Assembly: GCF_000521605.1 (NCBI RefSeq)
Contig: NZ_CP006942.1
Coordinates: forward strand, 372,001 to 436,000
Length of the DNA: 64,000 bases
Source of the DNA: Mannheimia sp. USDA-ARS-USMARC-1261
Lineage (GTDB): Bacteria > Pseudomonadota > Gammaproteobacteria > Enterobacterales > Pasteurellaceae
Direction: 5' to 3'
Below are positions 37,357 to 49,180 of the stretch, one piece after another. Numbering within the stretch: position 1 is the stretch's first letter; the number at the start of each line of letters is the position of its first letter. Position numbers and translations under genes: made by a program. The notes under the pieces are model-generated. The model saw nothing but the letters and a program-made list of their open reading frames with translations. It had not been told where the DNA came from and ran no database searches.

Positions 37357-38829
37357 TTAGATACCAAGCTGATCCCAAATCTCATCAACACGTTTTACCA
37401 CACTTTCATCTTTTTCGATAGGTGTTCCCCATTCACGGGTGGTTTCGCCAGCCCATTTGTTGGTAGCATCAATCCCCATTTTTGAGCCTAAGCCGGCAAT
37501 TGGCGAGGCAAAATCAAGATAATCAATCGGGCTGTTTTCAATTAATGTAGTATCTCGTGCCGGATCGCAACGGGTGGTGATCGCCCAAATCACATCTTTC
37601 CAATCTCGAGCGTTCACATCATCATCACACACAATTACAAATTTGGTGTACATAAATTGGCGTAAGAATGACCAAACGCCCATCATTACCCGTTTAGCAT
37701 GCCCTGCGTATTGCTTTTTCATCGTAACGACTGCTAAACGATACGAGCAGCCTTCCGGTGGCAGATAGAAATCGACAATTTCAGGGAATTGCTTCTGTAA
37801 AATCGGAATAAAGACTTCGTTTAACGCTTCGCCTAACACCGCAGGCTCATCAGGTGGTCTGCCAGTGTAGGTACTATGATAAATCGCATCTTTTCGCATT
37901 GTGATATGGGTAACGGTAAACACAGGGAAATATTCTTGTTCGTTATAGTAACCCGTGTGGTCGCCGTAAGGACCTTCTAATGCGGTTTCCTCTAAATCAA
38001 TGTAGCCTTCAAGTACAATTTCTGCACTTGCCGGCACTTCTAAATCATTTGAAATCGATTTTACCACTTCCGTTTTATTACCACGCAAAAGCCCGGCGAA
38101 TGCGTATTCCGAGAGTGTATCGGGAATTGGCGTAACGGCGGCTAAAATCGTTGCAGGATCTGCCCCAATGGCAACTGAAACAGGGAATGGTTTATCGGGG
38201 TTTTCGGCTTTCCACTCTTGGAAATCTAACGCCCCGCCACGATGCGAGAGCCAACGCATAATGAGCTTGTTTTTGCCGATTAATTGTTGGCGATAAATCC
38301 CTAGATTTTGGCGTTTTTTGTACGGACCTTGCGTAATCGTCAGCCCCCAAGTAACGAGTGGGGCAATATCGCCTTTCCAGCAGTGCATAATAGGCAACTT
38401 AGTGAGATCGACCTCATCGCCCGAAATAACCACTTGCTGGCATTCTGCTCGACTTAATACTTTCGGCGGCATATTGAGAATTTGCTTCCATTGCGGCAGC
38501 TGCCCGATTAAATCCTTGAAACCTTTTGGCGGCTCAGGCTCTTTTAAAAAGGCGAGTAGCTTGCCAAGTTCTCGCAAGGCTTTGGTATCTTCCTGCCCCA
38601 TTCCCATCGCCACTCGTTTTGGTGTGCCGAATAAATTGCATAGTACAGGAATTTGGCTACCCTTAGGGTTTTCAAACAACAATGCCGGTCCACCTTTTCT
38701 TAAGGTTCTATCGGCAATTTCCGTCATTTCTAAATAAGGGTCGATTTCTTGTTTAATACGAACTAACTCACCTTGTGCTTCAAGTAAATCAAGAAATTCT
38801 CGTAAATTTTTATATTTCATAGCGGTCAT
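37357..38829 (-). CDS. ubiD: 3-octaprenyl-4-hydroxybenzoate decarboxylase
   Basis: Prenylated-FMN decarboxylase of ubiquinone synthesis. Clear family segments: [100 protein letters not shown] (catalytic E-R-E type region) and [32 protein letters not shown]. 490 residues. I keep the ATG at 38829 because MTAMKY mirrors the E. coli N-terminus MDAMKY; an ATG at 38820 is possible. An uptake core covers the start. Confidence 0.96.
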   Translation of the reverse strand: MTAMKYKNLREFLDLLEAQGELVRIKQEIDPYLEMTEIADRTLRKGGPALLFENPKGSQIPVLCNLFGTPKRVAMGMGQEDTKALRELGKLLAFLKEPEPPKGFKDLIGQLPQWKQILNMPPKVLSRAECQQVVISGDEVDLTKLPIMHCWKGDIAPLVTWGLTITQGPYKKRQNLGIYRQQLIGKNKLIMRWLSHRGGALDFQEWKAENPDKPFPVSVAIGADPATILAAVTPIPDTLSEYAFAGLLRGNKTEVVKSISNDLEVPASAEIVLEGYIDLEETALEGPYGDHTGYYNEQEYFPVFTVTHITMRKDAIYHSTYTGRPPDEPAVLGEALNEVFIPILQKQFPEIVDFYLPPEGCSYRLAVVTMKKQYAGHAKRVMMGVWSFLRQFMYTKFVIVCDDDVNARDWKDVIWAITTRCDPARDTTLIENSPIDYLDFASPIAGLGSKMGIDATNKWAGETTREWGTPIEKDESVVKRVDEIWDQLGI

Positions 38830-38952
38830 ATTTTTGAAGTTTTTTGCAAGTATATAGAAAAATGCGGATGAAAAATACCCATAAAAAATTTATAGAAATT
38901 TTATTTGGTTTTGCTAGAATACGTTGATTTCAAATTTATAAAAGGAGATTTT

Positions 38953-39921
38953 ATGTTTAAGAAAACATTGATTGGCTTAGCGGTTTTAGGGGCGGGAGTT
39001 GCTCAAGCGGATGTATTAACCAGCATCAAACCGTTGGGCTTTATCGCTAATGCGATTACTGATGGCGTTACTGAAACTAAAGTATTATTACCGGTAACCG
39101 CTTCTCCACACGATTACAGCTTGAAACCGTCAGATGTATCGCAGTTACAATCTGCTCAATTAGTGGTTTGGGTGGGCGATGGTTTAGAAAGTTTCCTCGA
39201 AAAAAGCATCGAAAAACTGCCGAAAGAGAAGGTATTAACCCTTGAGAATGTCGAAGCGATTGAAGAGTTGGTGGAAAAAGCGAGCGATAAAAAAGAAGAT
39301 GCTCACGACCACGATCATAAGCACGACCACAAGCATTCACACGAGCATAAACACGAACATAAAGGGCATAGCCACAAACACGATGATCATCACGGTCATA
39401 GCCACGATGAAGACTGGCATATTTGGTTATCCAGTGAAGCGAGTGAGTTAGCGGCGGAACAAATTGCTGCACGCTTAAGCGAACAATTACCGGAACAAAA
39501 AGCCAAAATTGCAGAAAATCTTGCAAAATTCAAAGCAAATTTAACCGCTAAAAAAGCAGAAATTGCGAAGCAATTAGAGCCGGTGAAAGCCAAAGGCTAT
39601 TACACTTTCCACGATGCTTACGGTTATTTTGAAAGAGAGTATGGTTTAAATTCATTAGGTTCATTTACCATTAATCCAACGGTTGCACCGGGTGCGAAAA
39701 CACTTGCCGCAATCAAGAAAAATATTGCTAAAAACAAAGCACAATGTTTATTTGCTGAGCCACAATTTACCCCGAAAGTAATTGAGACTTTAGCTAAAGA
39801 AACGAACGTAAATGTAGGGCAATTAGACCCACTAGGTGCGAAAGTTCAACTCAGTGCAACTGCTTATCCTGAGTTTTTACAGGCACTAGCTAACGAATTT
39901 AGCCAATGTTTATCAAAGTAA
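38953..39921 (+). CDS. znuA: zinc ABC transporter substrate-binding protein
   Basis: Periplasmic zinc-binding protein feeding ZnuBC. Signal peptide MFKKTLIGLAVLGAGVAQA, then DVLTSIKPLGFIANAIT. Zinc ligands: His in SPHDYSLKPSD, a His in DWHIWLS, another in TFHDAYGYFERE, plus a long His/Asp/Lys-rich loop (about residues 117-162) that gathers zinc. C-terminal CLFAEPQFTPKVI and CLSK supply the usual cysteine pair. 322 residues from the ATG at 38953, which has the SD AAAGGAG; the frame continues upstream to 38905 without support. Confidence 0.96.
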   Translation: MFKKTLIGLAVLGAGVAQADVLTSIKPLGFIANAITDGVTETKVLLPVTASPHDYSLKPSDVSQLQSAQLVVWVGDGLESFLEKSIEKLPKEKVLTLENVEAIEELVEKASDKKEDAHDHDHKHDHKHSHEHKHEHKGHSHKHDDHHGHSHDEDWHIWLSSEASELAAEQIAARLSEQLPEQKAKIAENLAKFKANLTAKKAEIAKQLEPVKAKGYYTFHDAYGYFEREYGLNSLGSFTINPTVAPGAKTLAAIKKNIAKNKAQCLFAEPQFTPKVIETLAKETNVNVGQLDPLGAKVQLSATAYPEFLQALANEFSQCLSK

Positions 39922-39931
39922 GATAAAAAAT

Positions 39932-39966
39932 AACCCCATTTAAGTAAATTTAAATGGGGTTTGTTT
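39932..39966. terminator. znuA bidirectional terminator
   Basis: AACCCCATTTAA and TTAAATGGGGTT arms, followed by TGTTTT; convergent with the next gene. Confidence 0.85.
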
Positions 39967-40487
39967 TATTCTTCTTTCACGATAATTTTCTTACCATTAG
40001 TAAAATCAATCTGCTTGGCAACAGTAATATGACCAATTGGGGTTTCAAGTGAAGCAAAAACAGGTTTTACATTTTCAGGTAAATTATTTATTGGTAAAAC
40101 TACTGTAATATTGGTTTTCTTTTTGGCTGAAATAGCTTTATCTAGCTGAGTTTGAACTTCTTGCACAAAGAAAATTTGATTATTAATGGTAAAAGCAGAT
40201 AACCAATTTAAATTTTTAATACGATTTTTGCCTATGTTATTGACCTCATAAGTTAATACAGCAACATCTTGGTTATCTTGTTTTGCTGTTCCTCTTTGGA
40301 TCAAATTAATTCTGACATTTTGGTTAAATGCTTTTAGGTTTTTATCTTCAGCTTGTTTTGTTTCCATTTTTTTAGTCTCGGTTTTATTTGCTTCAGTTTT
40401 AGCAGCTTGATTATTTTCTGTAGCCTGAACATTAAGTACAAATAATGAAATAGCTGTAAGTATGAATAACAATTTCTTAATAAACAT
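39966..40487 (-). CDS. secreted protein of unknown function
   Basis: 173 residues. N-terminal signal peptide MFIKKLLFILTAISLFVLNV with probable cleavage after VQA. A Lys/Glu/Thr-rich linker (AKTEANKTETKKMETKQAED) precedes a beta-rich domain (DVAVLTYEVNNIGKNRIKNLNWL, NITVVLPINNLPENVKPVFASL), resembling an immunoglobulin-like or adaptor fold. There is no lipobox Cys. Family not recognised; probably periplasmic. SD GAGGAATAT precedes the start. Confidence 0.8.
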   Translation of the reverse strand: MFIKKLLFILTAISLFVLNVQATENNQAAKTEANKTETKKMETKQAEDKNLKAFNQNVRINLIQRGTAKQDNQDVAVLTYEVNNIGKNRIKNLNWLSAFTINNQIFFVQEVQTQLDKAISAKKKTNITVVLPINNLPENVKPVFASLETPIGHITVAKQIDFTNGKKIIVKEE

Positions 40488-40560
40488 AATATTCCTCTAG
40501 TAATTTAATTTGCAAAATTGAGTAAAAATTTGACCGCTTGTAGCTAGTAAAATTTACCCA

Positions 40561-40881
40561 TTAGGCTTTTTTCAAAAATTCAGATTTCAGCATAATTTTG
40601 CCACAATCTACATTGTGATCGCCTTCTGCTAAACGAATCCCTTTGAATTTAGTGCCTTTTTTCAAGACTTCTGATGATCCTTTTAATTTCAAATCTTTGA
40701 TTAATAGTACATCATCACCATCCGATAATAAATTACCATTACTGTCTTTTACAATTAAGACATCTTCGTCTTGACTGGTCTCTTCACCATTCCATTCGTA
40801 GGCACAATCAGGGCAAACAAATTGAATAGAATCGTGATAAGTATTTTCGCCTTTGCATTCAGGGCATACAGGGTATGTCAT
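40561..40881 (-). CDS. yjdM: zinc-ribbon protein YjdM (PhnA)
   Basis: 106 residues with a N-terminal zinc ribbon, [25 protein letters not shown], and the PhnA domain [41 protein letters not shown]. Despite the old name it is not a demonstrated phosphonatase; function is unclear. Followed at its 3' side by a single uptake core. Confidence 0.93.
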   Translation of the reverse strand: MTYPVCPECKGENTYHDSIQFVCPDCAYEWNGEETSQDEDVLIVKDSNGNLLSDGDDVLLIKDLKLKGSSEVLKKGTKFKGIRLAEGDHNVDCGKIMLKSEFLKKA

Positions 40882-41019
40882 AATATTTTCTTCTCATTGG
40901 TTTATGTTAAAAATGGCATTATATAATAAAAAGCAATAAAAAGATAAATGAACAATTTTTAACAATTGTAAAGAAAAGTCAGTTAGAATAAGAGCAGATT
41001 AAAGCAAAAGGAGGCAACT

Positions 41020-43383
41020 ATGATAGTCGATCCAAATTATCAACAAGAATTAGAAAAATATGAAAATCCTGTGCCGAGCCGAGAGTTTATTTTAAATACT
41101 ATTCGTGAACATAACGCACCGATGAGTCGTGATGAGTTGCTCGAAGCATTTCACATTTATGATGAAGAACGAATGGAGGGTGTTCGCCGCCGTTTACGGG
41201 CAATGGAAAATGACGGCGAGTTAGTGTTTACTAAAGGTAAACGTTATGCCTTGCCTGAAAAGATGGATTTATTGAAAGGGACAGTGATTGGTCATCGTGA
41301 TGGCTATGGTTTTCTACAAGTAGAAGGGCACGAAAAACTCACGACGAAAAATGAGGATTGGTTTATTCCTAATGCTCAAATGGTAAAAGTAATGCACGGT
41401 GATTTTGTACTGGCACAGCCGAACGGCACAGATAGAAGAGGTCGTAAAGAAGTGCGTATCGTGCGTGTGCTGGAAGCCCGTAAAAAGCAGATTGTTGGGC
41501 GATTCTTCCTGGAAAGTGGTATCGGTTTCGTTGTGCCTGACGATAGCCGTATCAATCAAGATATTCTAATCCCTGATGAGCATCGTATGGGAGCAAGAAT
41601 GGGTCAGGTTGTGGTGGTGGAATTGCAAGAACGCAAAGCCGGTTTTAACCGCCCGGTGGGTTTTATTACGGAGATTTTAGGCGATAATTTAGCACCGGGT
41701 ATGGAAATCGAAATTGCATTACGCAATCACGATATTCCACACGTTTGGTCAGAAGGGGTAGAAAAGCAAATTCGTCAATTTACTAGCGAAGAAGTGCCGG
41801 AAGAAGCGAAGCAGGGGCGTATTGATTTACGTGATTTACCGCTCATTACTATTGATGGCGAAGATGCTCGTGATTTTGACGATGCGGTTTTTGCCAAAAA
41901 AGAAGGTAACGGCTGGCGTTTATGGGTAGCAATTGCTGATGTAAGCTATTACGTTCGCCCGAAAACGGCGTTAGATTTGGAAGCTCTTAATCGAGGTAAC
42001 TCGGTTTATTTCCCGAATCGAGTGATTCCAATGCTACCCGAAGTTCTTTCAAATGGCTTGTGTTCATTAAATCCACAGGTTGATCGTCTCTGTTTAGTGG
42101 CGGAAATGTCGGTTTCCAACAAAGGGGAATTGGTCGATTACAAATTCTATGAAGCAGTAATGAATTCACACGCTCGCCTGACCTATACCAAAGTTTGGAA
42201 AATGTTAGAAGGCGATGAAATTTTGCGTGAGCGTTATGCACCATTAGTGCCACATATTGAAGAGCTTTATGCGATGTTCCAAACTTTAATGAAAGCTCGC
42301 CAAAAACGAGGTGCAATTGAGTTTGAAACCATTGAAAATCAATTTATTTTCAACCCTCAAGGGAGAATTGAACGCATTGAGCCGCTTATCCGCAATGAGG
42401 CACACAAACTGATTGAAGAGTGTATGATTTTGGCAAATATTGCGGCAGCTCGCTTTGTGGAACAAGCCAATGAACCTGCTCTTTACCGAATTCACGATAA
42501 ACCAAGTGAAGAAAAATTACTCAGTTTTAAATCATTTGTGCGTGAATGTGGTTTAACGTGGGATGTTGGGCTTGCTCCACAACCTAAAGATTACGGCGTA
42601 TTATTAAACCAAATTGCCGAACGAGCCGATAAAGAGCTTATTCAAACAATGTTACTTCGTTCTCTTAAACAAGCCGTTTATGCGGCGGATAACATCGGAC
42701 ATTTTGGCTTAGCATTAACCGAATATGCTCACTTTACCTCGCCAATTCGCCGTTATCCTGATTTGTTGTTGCACCGTGCGATTAAATATTTAATCGAAAA
42801 AGGCAAGGGCAATACACGTCATTATACTGATGGCGGTGGTTATCACTACAAGTTAGATGATATGGATGCATTTGGCGATAAATGTTCTGCTACCGAACGC
42901 CGAGCAGATGAAGCGACCCGTGATGTGGCAGATTGGCTGAAATGTGAGTTTATGCAGGATCATATCGGCGAAGAGTTTGATGGTGTGATTTCAAGCGTAA
43001 CAGGCTTTGGTTTATTTGTGAAACTTAATGAGCTATTTATTGATGGTTTGGTTCATATTTCAACCTTAGATAATGACTACTACCATTATGATGCAGACAG
43101 ACAACGTTTAGTGGGCGAAAGTGGCATCATTTATCGCTTGGGTGATACTGTTCGAGTAAAAGTGATCAACGTGAATTTAGATGAAAAGAAAATTGACTTT
43201 GAGTTGCTAACTGAACATAAAACGACAGGTAAAACGGCTAGAAAAAAGGCAAAAGCCGCAGCGAAACCTGTTTTCAAAGAACCAAAAACCGTAAAAAAAG
43301 CGAAGAAAACCACAGAGAAAAAACCGGTAAAATCTGCAAAAAAACGGACAAAAACGACCGCTAGTAAGTCAAAGAAGAAATAG
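41020..43383 (+). CDS. rnr: ribonuclease R
   Basis: 3'-5' exoribonuclease able to degrade structured RNA, including aberrant tmRNA-tagged messages. N-terminal helix-turn-helix ([22 protein letters not shown]), cold-shock domains, the RNB catalytic domain ([19 protein letters not shown] with metal-binding Asp, [22 protein letters not shown]), S1 domain ([21 protein letters not shown]) and a Lys/Thr-rich basic tail. 787 residues. SD AAAGGAGGCAAC. Followed after three bases by a small membrane-protein gene. Confidence 0.97.
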   Translation: MIVDPNYQQELEKYENPVPSREFILNTIREHNAPMSRDELLEAFHIYDEERMEGVRRRLRAMENDGELVFTKGKRYALPEKMDLLKGTVIGHRDGYGFLQVEGHEKLTTKNEDWFIPNAQMVKVMHGDFVLAQPNGTDRRGRKEVRIVRVLEARKKQIVGRFFLESGIGFVVPDDSRINQDILIPDEHRMGARMGQVVVVELQERKAGFNRPVGFITEILGDNLAPGMEIEIALRNHDIPHVWSEGVEKQIRQFTSEEVPEEAKQGRIDLRDLPLITIDGEDARDFDDAVFAKKEGNGWRLWVAIADVSYYVRPKTALDLEALNRGNSVYFPNRVIPMLPEVLSNGLCSLNPQVDRLCLVAEMSVSNKGELVDYKFYEAVMNSHARLTYTKVWKMLEGDEILRERYAPLVPHIEELYAMFQTLMKARQKRGAIEFETIENQFIFNPQGRIERIEPLIRNEAHKLIEECMILANIAAARFVEQANEPALYRIHDKPSEEKLLSFKSFVRECGLTWDVGLAPQPKDYGVLLNQIAERADKELIQTMLLRSLKQAVYAADNIGHFGLALTEYAHFTSPIRRYPDLLLHRAIKYLIEKGKGNTRHYTDGGGYHYKLDDMDAFGDKCSATERRADEATRDVADWLKCEFMQDHIGEEFDGVISSVTGFGLFVKLNELFIDGLVHISTLDNDYYHYDADRQRLVGESGIIYRLGDTVRVKVINVNLDEKKIDFELLTEHKTTGKTARKKAKAAAKPVFKEPKTVKKAKKTTEKKPVKSAKKRTKTTASKSKKK

Positions 43384-43386
43384 AAA

Positions 43387-43653
43387 ATGGATTATAAAAA
43401 ACAGATTTTGTGTAGCATTTTGTTTGCAGTTGTTATCGCAATAATCAGCTACTTCATTTTTAGCTATATTCCCTTTGATTGTAATGATTTGACTAAACTT
43501 GATGATTACCAACGTTTAGAATGCCGTACCGCAGAAGTGCTGGGTATTTATTACTGGCTACCTCACACCACAACCTTGTTTTTCGGGGCTATTCTGTTTT
43601 ATTGGGCTGTTTATGGTTTGGTATCGTTAGTGCAATCCGTGTTAAAACGCTAA
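43387..43653 (+). CDS. small two-span membrane protein
   Basis: 88 residues. Two hydrophobic segments: about 9-28 (ILCSILFAVVIAIISYFIFS) and about 62-82 (TTLFFGAILFYWAVYGLVSL), with a loop containing two Cys (FDCND and LECRT) that would lie outside the cytoplasm if the basic N-terminus and C-terminal KR stay inside. Function unknown. Starts four bases after the rnr stop, so probably read with rnr. Confidence 0.8.
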   Translation: MDYKKQILCSILFAVVIAIISYFIFSYIPFDCNDLTKLDDYQRLECRTAEVLGIYYWLPHTTTLFFGAILFYWAVYGLVSLVQSVLKR

Positions 43654-43690
43654 CAAGCGGTTAAATTTGAGCAAACATTTGCAAATATTG

Positions 43691-43726
43691 AAAGACCTAT
43701 CTTTTTAGATAGGTCTTTTTATTTTG
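43691..43726 (+). terminator. terminator before the dcw cluster
   Basis: AAAGACCTATCT-TTTT-AGATAGGTCTTTTT followed by ATTTT. Separates rnr from the division cluster. Confidence 0.9.
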
Positions 43727-43744
43727 TAAATAAATGAAAACTCC

Positions 43745-43810
43745 TTGATAGATGTATCGCGAATAGATAAAATCCCCCAATTAAGTGGGAAAAAGTGGTG
43801 GATTGTGGAT
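43745..43810 (+). promoter_or_regulatory. mra promoter and MraZ-type operator
   Basis: -35 TTGATA (43745-43750), 17-bp spacer, -10 TAAAAT (43768-43773). Downstream three TGG-x-x boxes (TGGGA 43786, TGGTG 43796, TGGAT 43806) are each separated by exactly five bases. This repeats the layout bound by MraZ in E. coli (TGGGN repeats with 5-base gaps), suggesting MraZ controls the cluster. Confidence 0.78.
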
Positions 43811-43855
43811 CTTTTTCTTAAATTTAACATTATTTAACTAAGGCGAAGAATCAAA

Positions 43856-44314
43856 ATGTTTCGTGGTGCAAGTTCAATCAGCATTGATAGTAAAGGGCGG
43901 ATCGCTATCCCGACCCGCTACCGTGCAGAACTTCTCGAAAAACATCACGGAATTTTAGTGTGCACAGTCGATATTCGTCAGCCTTGTTTGCTACTTTACC
44001 CTTTGCACGAATGGGAAATTGTTGAGCAGAAATTACTGGCATTATCAAATTTTGACCCCGTTCAACGCCGTATTCAGCGTGTAATGCAAGGCTTTGCAAC
44101 CGAATGTGAAATGGACTCGGCAGGTCGTATTTTACTTAGCCCTACACTTCGCCAACACGCTCAATTAGATCAACAGATTATGTTGGTTGGTCAATTAAAC
44201 AAATTTGAAATCTGGCAAGATAAACAATGGCAAGCCCAAATTGCTGAAGATCTTGCATTTGGTGGTTCAGCAGAAATGTTGGATTGCGATGCCTTAAAAA
44301 ATTTATCGCTATAG
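43856..44314 (+). CDS. mraZ: transcriptional regulator MraZ
   Basis: AbrB-fold DNA-binding protein that represses the dcw promoter. Two SpoVT/AbrB-like halves: [22 protein letters not shown] and [20 protein letters not shown], each with the D-x-x-G-R-I/x-x-P motif. 152 residues. The operator boxes lie 46 bases upstream of its start. rsmH begins 15 bases after its stop. Confidence 0.96.
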   Translation: MFRGASSISIDSKGRIAIPTRYRAELLEKHHGILVCTVDIRQPCLLLYPLHEWEIVEQKLLALSNFDPVQRRIQRVMQGFATECEMDSAGRILLSPTLRQHAQLDQQIMLVGQLNKFEIWQDKQWQAQIAEDLAFGGSAEMLDCDALKNLSL

Positions 44315-44329
44315 TAATTGGAAAGAAAA

Positions 44330-45268
44330 ATGAGCGAAACACCGAAACATATTACAGTATTATTGCACGAAGCCGTTGATGGCTTAGCAATTAAGCCTAA
44401 CGGTATCTATATTGATGGTACTTTTGGGCGTGGTGGACATTCTCGCTTAATTTTATCCAAATTAGGCGAAAATGGACGCCTGATTGCAACAGATCGTGAT
44501 CCTCGAGCGATCGCAGAAGCTCAAACCATTAACGATCCACGTTTTCAGATTGAACACACTGCTTTTTCTGCCATTCCTGAAATTTGTGAACGAATGGGAT
44601 TGGTTGGCAAAATTGACGGCATTTTACTTGATTTGGGCGTTTCTTCCCCACAACTTGATGAAGCTGAAAGAGGCTTCAGCTTTATGCGTGATGGACCGCT
44701 TGATATGCGTATGGATACCACCAAAGGATTATCAGCCTCAGAGTGGTTAGCTCAAGTATCTGTTGAAGATTTAGCTTGGGTGCTTAAAGAATTTGGCGAA
44801 GAACGCTTTGCAAAACGCATTGCACAAGCGATCGTTTCTTACAATAAATCTGCAAGTGAGAAAATTTCTCGCACGTTACAACTCGCCCAAATTATTAGCG
44901 ATGCCGTGCCGTTTAAAGATAAGCATAAACACCCGGCAACTCGTTCTTTCCAAGCAATTAGAATTTTTATTAACAGCGAATTAGATGAACTGGAAAAAGC
45001 TCTCAATTCCGCATTAACCGTATTAGCTCCAGAAGGGCGTTTGTCTATTATTAGCTTCCACTCACTTGAAGACAGAATGGTCAAGCAGTTTATGCGTAAA
45101 CATAGCAAAGGTATGGACGTACCTCGTGGTTTGCCTATATTGGAAGCTGAATTGAATAAAAATATTCCCCTTAAAACCATTGGAAAAGCGATTATGCCAA
45201 GTGAAGCAGAGATTGAAGCAAACGCTCGCTCACGTAGTGCGGTGCTCCGAATTGCAGAAAAACGCTAG
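44330..45268 (+). CDS. rsmH: 16S rRNA m4C1402 methyltransferase
   Basis: Methylates N4 of C1402 in the ribosomal P site. SAM site [16 protein letters not shown], then [44 protein letters not shown] and [14 protein letters not shown], all diagnostic. 312 residues from the ATG at 44330 (SD GGAAAGAAA); an in-frame TTG at 44318 is less likely. Confidence 0.96.
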   Translation: MSETPKHITVLLHEAVDGLAIKPNGIYIDGTFGRGGHSRLILSKLGENGRLIATDRDPRAIAEAQTINDPRFQIEHTAFSAIPEICERMGLVGKIDGILLDLGVSSPQLDEAERGFSFMRDGPLDMRMDTTKGLSASEWLAQVSVEDLAWVLKEFGEERFAKRIAQAIVSYNKSASEKISRTLQLAQIISDAVPFKDKHKHPATRSFQAIRIFINSELDELEKALNSALTVLAPEGRLSIISFHSLEDRMVKQFMRKHSKGMDVPRGLPILEAELNKNIPLKTIGKAIMPSEAEIEANARSRSAVLRIAEKR

Positions 45269-45296
45269 TAACGTTAAGTAAATGAAAGGAATGAAA

Positions 45297-45608
45297 ATGG
45301 CTAACGAACGCTATCCGTTACACCAAATTATTATTGACGATATTTTTAGTCATAACAAAGTTGCGATTTTACTGCTAATTGGAGTGGTTATTTCAGCGGT
45401 TGCAACAATTTGGGTAACGCACCAAACCCGTTTGTCTGTTAGTGAACAAGGGCAATTAATTTCCGCTAATCAGAAGCTGGAGAGCCAATATACCAATTTG
45501 TTATTGGAAGAAAATAGCCGTAGTGGAAGAGCGAGAGTTGATGCCGCTGCGGAATCTTTCGGTTTACAGCCAATTAAAAAAGAACAAGAAATAATTTTAG
45601 TTGAATAG
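45297..45608 (+). CDS. ftsL: cell division protein FtsL
   Basis: Bitopic septal protein acting with FtsB and FtsQ. One membrane span (about 24-44, VAILLLIGVVISAVATIWVTH) followed by a periplasmic leucine-zipper-like coiled coil (QLISANQKLESQYTNLLLEEN) and the LQPIKKEQEIILVE ending. 103 residues from the ATG at 45297 with AAAGGAATG upstream; an ATG at 45282 adds five residues. Identification rests on position and topology. Confidence 0.9.
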   Translation: MANERYPLHQIIIDDIFSHNKVAILLLIGVVISAVATIWVTHQTRLSVSEQGQLISANQKLESQYTNLLLEENSRSGRARVDAAAESFGLQPIKKEQEIILVE

Positions 45609-45611
45609 AAA

Positions 45612-47666
45612 ATGGTCAAGTCAGTTAAAGTAAAACCTAAACAAAAAGCCCCAATTGCAGAGCCACCAAAAGTAGAAGGTAAAAAATTACCTAGTTTTTT
45701 ACCGAAACGCTTCTGGGTGGTGGCACTCTTAATGGTGGTAATGGTAGTAGGGCTATTGGCTCAAGCTGCTTATATTCAACTTGTTGATTCTGAACGATTA
45801 ATTAAAGAAGCAAATAACCGCTCGCTTCGTACTAAAGAATTACAATTCACGCGTGGGCGGATTTTAGATCGCAATGGGCGTTTCCTTTCCATTAGTGTTC
45901 CAATGTATTCTTTAACACTTGATCCAAGAGAATATTTCGATACTAAGCTAAGACGTTCCAACGAAAGCTGGCGGGCGTTGGCTATTGAAATGGAAACGTC
46001 AAAAAGTAAGATTGAAGCCAGTGTGAATAAATTTATTGAGAAAAAGAATATCTCAAAAGAGAAAGTAGATTTTGACCCTCGCTCTATTTTAAACACCAAA
46101 AGTGAAGGTTATTGGACACAACTCGCACAAGTTACAGGCTTGGATTACAACACGTTAATAGAGAAAGTGAGAAATAATCCAAGTTCTGTTTTTGTTCGTT
46201 TAGATCAGGAACACTGGGAACTAGAACGCCGAAAATTCCAAGCACTAAGCAAAGAAATCGGGCGGTCTTATAATGACATAATGGACGAGCTTTACAGCAA
46301 AAATCGCCAACGTTTTGTCTATTTGTCTCGCCATCAATCAGAAGCGATTAGTGAGTATGCGAAAGAACTTGATATTGATGCGTTAGTGATTAAAGGTGAA
46401 TCTCGCCGTTTTTATCCATTATCAGAAGAAGCTTCGCAACTTATTGGCTTTACCGATAAAGACGATATGAATGGCTCGGAAGGCTTAGAGCGTAGTTTTA
46501 ACTCTTTGCTGATTGGTAAAAACGGTAAACAAATAATCCGTAAAGATGCTAAAGGCAATATTGTTGAGAATATTCGTTCGGAAAAACAGTACGATCCGCA
46601 AGATGTAATGCTCAGTATCGATGAAGAGTTGCAATCTATGGTGTACCGTGAAATCAAAAAAGCGGTGCAGGAAAATAATGCAGAATCAGGCACAGCAGTA
46701 TTAGTTGATGTTCAAACAGGCGAAGTATTGGCAATGGCAAATGCACCGTCATTTAATCCAAACAAACGTGATAGCTTTAAACCGGAGCTTATGCGTAACC
46801 GTGCGATTACCGATACTTTTGAGCCGGGTTCAACAGTAAAACCTTTTACTGTATTAACCGCCTTGCATAATAAAGTAACTTATAAAGATGAAGTTATCGG
46901 CACAAGACCTATTGTAATAAATGGACATACCATTAAAGACGTTGCCCCAAGAGATAGCTTGACTATTACAGGTATTTTACAAAAATCCAGTAACATTGGC
47001 GTAAGTAAATTAGCCTTAAGAATGCCAGCTAATGCGTTAGTGGATACTTACACTAAAGTGGGTTTCGGTAAAGATACAGGTTTAGGCTTAGGCGAACAAC
47101 GAGGTACAAACGGAGACCGTAAACGCTGGGCAGATATTGAACGAGCAACACTTTCTTATGGTTACGGTTTGAATGTTACGCCACTTCAGCTCGCTCGTGC
47201 TTATGCAACCTTAGGCAGCTTCGGGATTTATCGCCCACTTTCTATTACCAAAGTAGATCCCCCGGTCATTGGTGAGCGAGTTCTACCTGAAAAAACCACC
47301 CGTGAAGTTGTTCATATGATGGAAAGCGTTGCTGCAAAAGGCGAAGGTGGACACCGTGCAGCGGTTGATGGCTACCGTGTCGCAATCAAAACAGGTACGG
47401 CTCGTAAGTTAGAAAACGGTAAATATGTGGAGAAATATATCGCTTATACCGCAGGGCTTGCCCCAGCAAGCGATCCGCGTTTTGCTTTAGTAGTACTCAT
47501 TAATGAGCCGAAAGCAGGTAACTATTATGGTGGTTTTGTATCAGCTCCACTATTCTCTCGTATTATGGGCTATACGCTAAAACAACGTAATATTAAGCCG
47601 GATAATTTAACGTCAGACACACAAAGTGCCGTGCGTGAAATCAAATTAGAACGTAGTATCAATTAA
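45612..47666 (+). CDS. ftsI: septal peptidoglycan transpeptidase PBP3
   Basis: Cross-links septal peptidoglycan with FtsW; target of beta-lactams. One N-terminal membrane anchor (about 36-56). Pedestal domain, then the penicillin-binding motifs: S-T-V-K in [15 protein letters not shown] in [13 protein letters not shown] and K-T-G in [16 protein letters not shown]. 684 residues, longer than the E. coli protein (about 590), with extra lysine-rich material in the pedestal region (about 110-210). Starts four bases after ftsL. Confidence 0.96.
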   Translation: MVKSVKVKPKQKAPIAEPPKVEGKKLPSFLPKRFWVVALLMVVMVVGLLAQAAYIQLVDSERLIKEANNRSLRTKELQFTRGRILDRNGRFLSISVPMYSLTLDPREYFDTKLRRSNESWRALAIEMETSKSKIEASVNKFIEKKNISKEKVDFDPRSILNTKSEGYWTQLAQVTGLDYNTLIEKVRNNPSSVFVRLDQEHWELERRKFQALSKEIGRSYNDIMDELYSKNRQRFVYLSRHQSEAISEYAKELDIDALVIKGESRRFYPLSEEASQLIGFTDKDDMNGSEGLERSFNSLLIGKNGKQIIRKDAKGNIVENIRSEKQYDPQDVMLSIDEELQSMVYREIKKAVQENNAESGTAVLVDVQTGEVLAMANAPSFNPNKRDSFKPELMRNRAITDTFEPGSTVKPFTVLTALHNKVTYKDEVIGTRPIVINGHTIKDVAPRDSLTITGILQKSSNIGVSKLALRMPANALVDTYTKVGFGKDTGLGLGEQRGTNGDRKRWADIERATLSYGYGLNVTPLQLARAYATLGSFGIYRPLSITKVDPPVIGERVLPEKTTREVVHMMESVAAKGEGGHRAAVDGYRVAIKTGTARKLENGKYVEKYIAYTAGLAPASDPRFALVVLINEPKAGNYYGGFVSAPLFSRIMGYTLKQRNIKPDNLTSDTQSAVREIKLERSIN

Positions 47667-47674
47667 GGTCAGCT

Positions 47675-49174
47675 ATGAAACGTTTACTTCCTTTTCTCAC
47701 AGAGCTTGATGCTTGGGTTGAAGAACTCACCGAGCTAAAGCAAATGACGTTAGACAGCCGCCAAGTTCAACAAGGCGACTTATTTATTGCTCTTAAAGGT
47801 CATCAAGTTGATGGTAGAAAATTTATCCCAAACGCTATTGAGAAAGGGGCAAAAATTATTTTAGCTGAAGCGGAAGAAGATCAAATTGAAGTTGAGCTTT
47901 CCCCACAATTTGCAAAATTTAACTTAGATCGTACCGCTTGTTGTAAAGTCATTTCTGTGCCTCAATTACCAAAATTGCTGTCTGCTATCGCAGGGGCGTT
48001 TTACGATAATCCATCACAAAAATTAGTGTTAGCAGGCATTACCGGCACAAACGGCAAAACGACGACCGCTCAACTGTTGGCTCAATGGCATAACTTGTTA
48101 GGCGGAAAATCAGCGGTAATGGGAACAATCGGCAATGGCTTATATGGCAAGGTACAAGAAGCAGTAAACACTACCGGCTCAGCCATTGAAATTCAACGTA
48201 ACCTTGCTGATTTTGTGAAACTGGGTGCAGATTTTTGTGCGATGGAAGTCAGCTCTCACGGTTTAGCTCAATTTAGAGCAGAAGCTTTGGAGTTTGATTT
48301 AGCGATATTCACTAACTTAAGCCGCGATCATCTTGATTACCACAACACAATGGAAGAATATGCAGAAGCGAAATTCCGCTTGTTTAGTGAACTTAATACG
48401 AAAGCTCAAGTAATTAACGCCGATGATGATATTGGTTCTGAATGGCTTAGCAAGTTACCAAATGCAGTGGCAGTAAGTACTCGCCCGGATTTCAGCACTA
48501 ACCATAAATTTATAAAAGCGACTGCCGTGAAATTTACGCTACAAGGTGCAACCATTCAATTTGAATCAAGCTGGGGAAATGGTGAATTACGCAGTAGTTT
48601 AATCGGGGCTTTCAACGTAAGTAATATTTTAACTGCTTTTGCTGGCTTGCTTGCATTAGGTTTTGATATTAAAACACTCATCAAAACAGCTCCGCAATTA
48701 GTTGGTGTGGCTGGCAGAATGGAATGTATCACAAGCCTAAATAAACCAATGGTGATTGTGGACTACGCCCATACACCTGATGCATTAGAAAAAGCACTAC
48801 AAGCCGCTCATCTACATTGCGAAGGTGAACTTTGGTGCATTTTCGGCTGTGGCGGAGACCGTGATACGGGCAAACGCCCATTAATGGCAAAAATTTCCGA
48901 GCAATTAGCAGATAACGTGATCGCAACCGATGATAATCCTAGAACCGAAGATAACCAAAAAATTATGGCGGATATCTTCAAAGGTTTTGAAAACCAATCT
49001 GCGGTACAAGTGATCCACAACCGTGAGCAAGCTATTAAAACTGCCATTGAGCAAGCAAAATCTATCGATGTGATTTTAATTGCCGGCAAAGGGCACGAGG
49101 ATTATCAGATTATTGGGACGGAGAAGTTGCATTTTTCAGATCAGGAAGTTTCTAGGAAGTATTTAGTATCTTAA
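47675..49174 (+). CDS. murE: UDP-MurNAc-tripeptide (meso-DAP) ligase
   Basis: Adds meso-diaminopimelate to UDP-MurNAc-Ala-Glu. Mur-ligase P-loop [16 protein letters not shown], carbamylated-Lys region [12 protein letters not shown], and the DAP-specific D-N-P-R motif in [13 protein letters not shown]-terminal [10 protein letters not shown] is typical. 499 residues. A 261-base repeat-rich gap separates it from murF, unusual for this otherwise compact cluster. Confidence 0.97.
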   Translation: MKRLLPFLTELDAWVEELTELKQMTLDSRQVQQGDLFIALKGHQVDGRKFIPNAIEKGAKIILAEAEEDQIEVELSPQFAKFNLDRTACCKVISVPQLPKLLSAIAGAFYDNPSQKLVLAGITGTNGKTTTAQLLAQWHNLLGGKSAVMGTIGNGLYGKVQEAVNTTGSAIEIQRNLADFVKLGADFCAMEVSSHGLAQFRAEALEFDLAIFTNLSRDHLDYHNTMEEYAEAKFRLFSELNTKAQVINADDDIGSEWLSKLPNAVAVSTRPDFSTNHKFIKATAVKFTLQGATIQFESSWGNGELRSSLIGAFNVSNILTAFAGLLALGFDIKTLIKTAPQLVGVAGRMECITSLNKPMVIVDYAHTPDALEKALQAAHLHCEGELWCIFGCGGDRDTGKRPLMAKISEQLADNVIATDDNPRTEDNQKIMADIFKGFENQSAVQVIHNREQAIKTAIEQAKSIDVILIAGKGHEDYQIIGTEKLHFSDQEVSRKYLVS

Positions 49175-49180
49175 TCAAAT

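Noticed and set aside
38830-38952. Zur operator upstream of znuA
   Set aside because: I looked for an AT-rich Zur-type palindrome in the ubiD-znuA gap and saw none convincing, so no site is claimed.
39077-39526. 149-codon minus-strand frame within znuA
   Set aside because: Shadow of the His-rich znuA loop; no start signal, no family features.
44318-44329. TTG start for rsmH four codons upstream
   Set aside because: The ATG at 44330 has GGAAAGAAA at good spacing and the family N-terminus.
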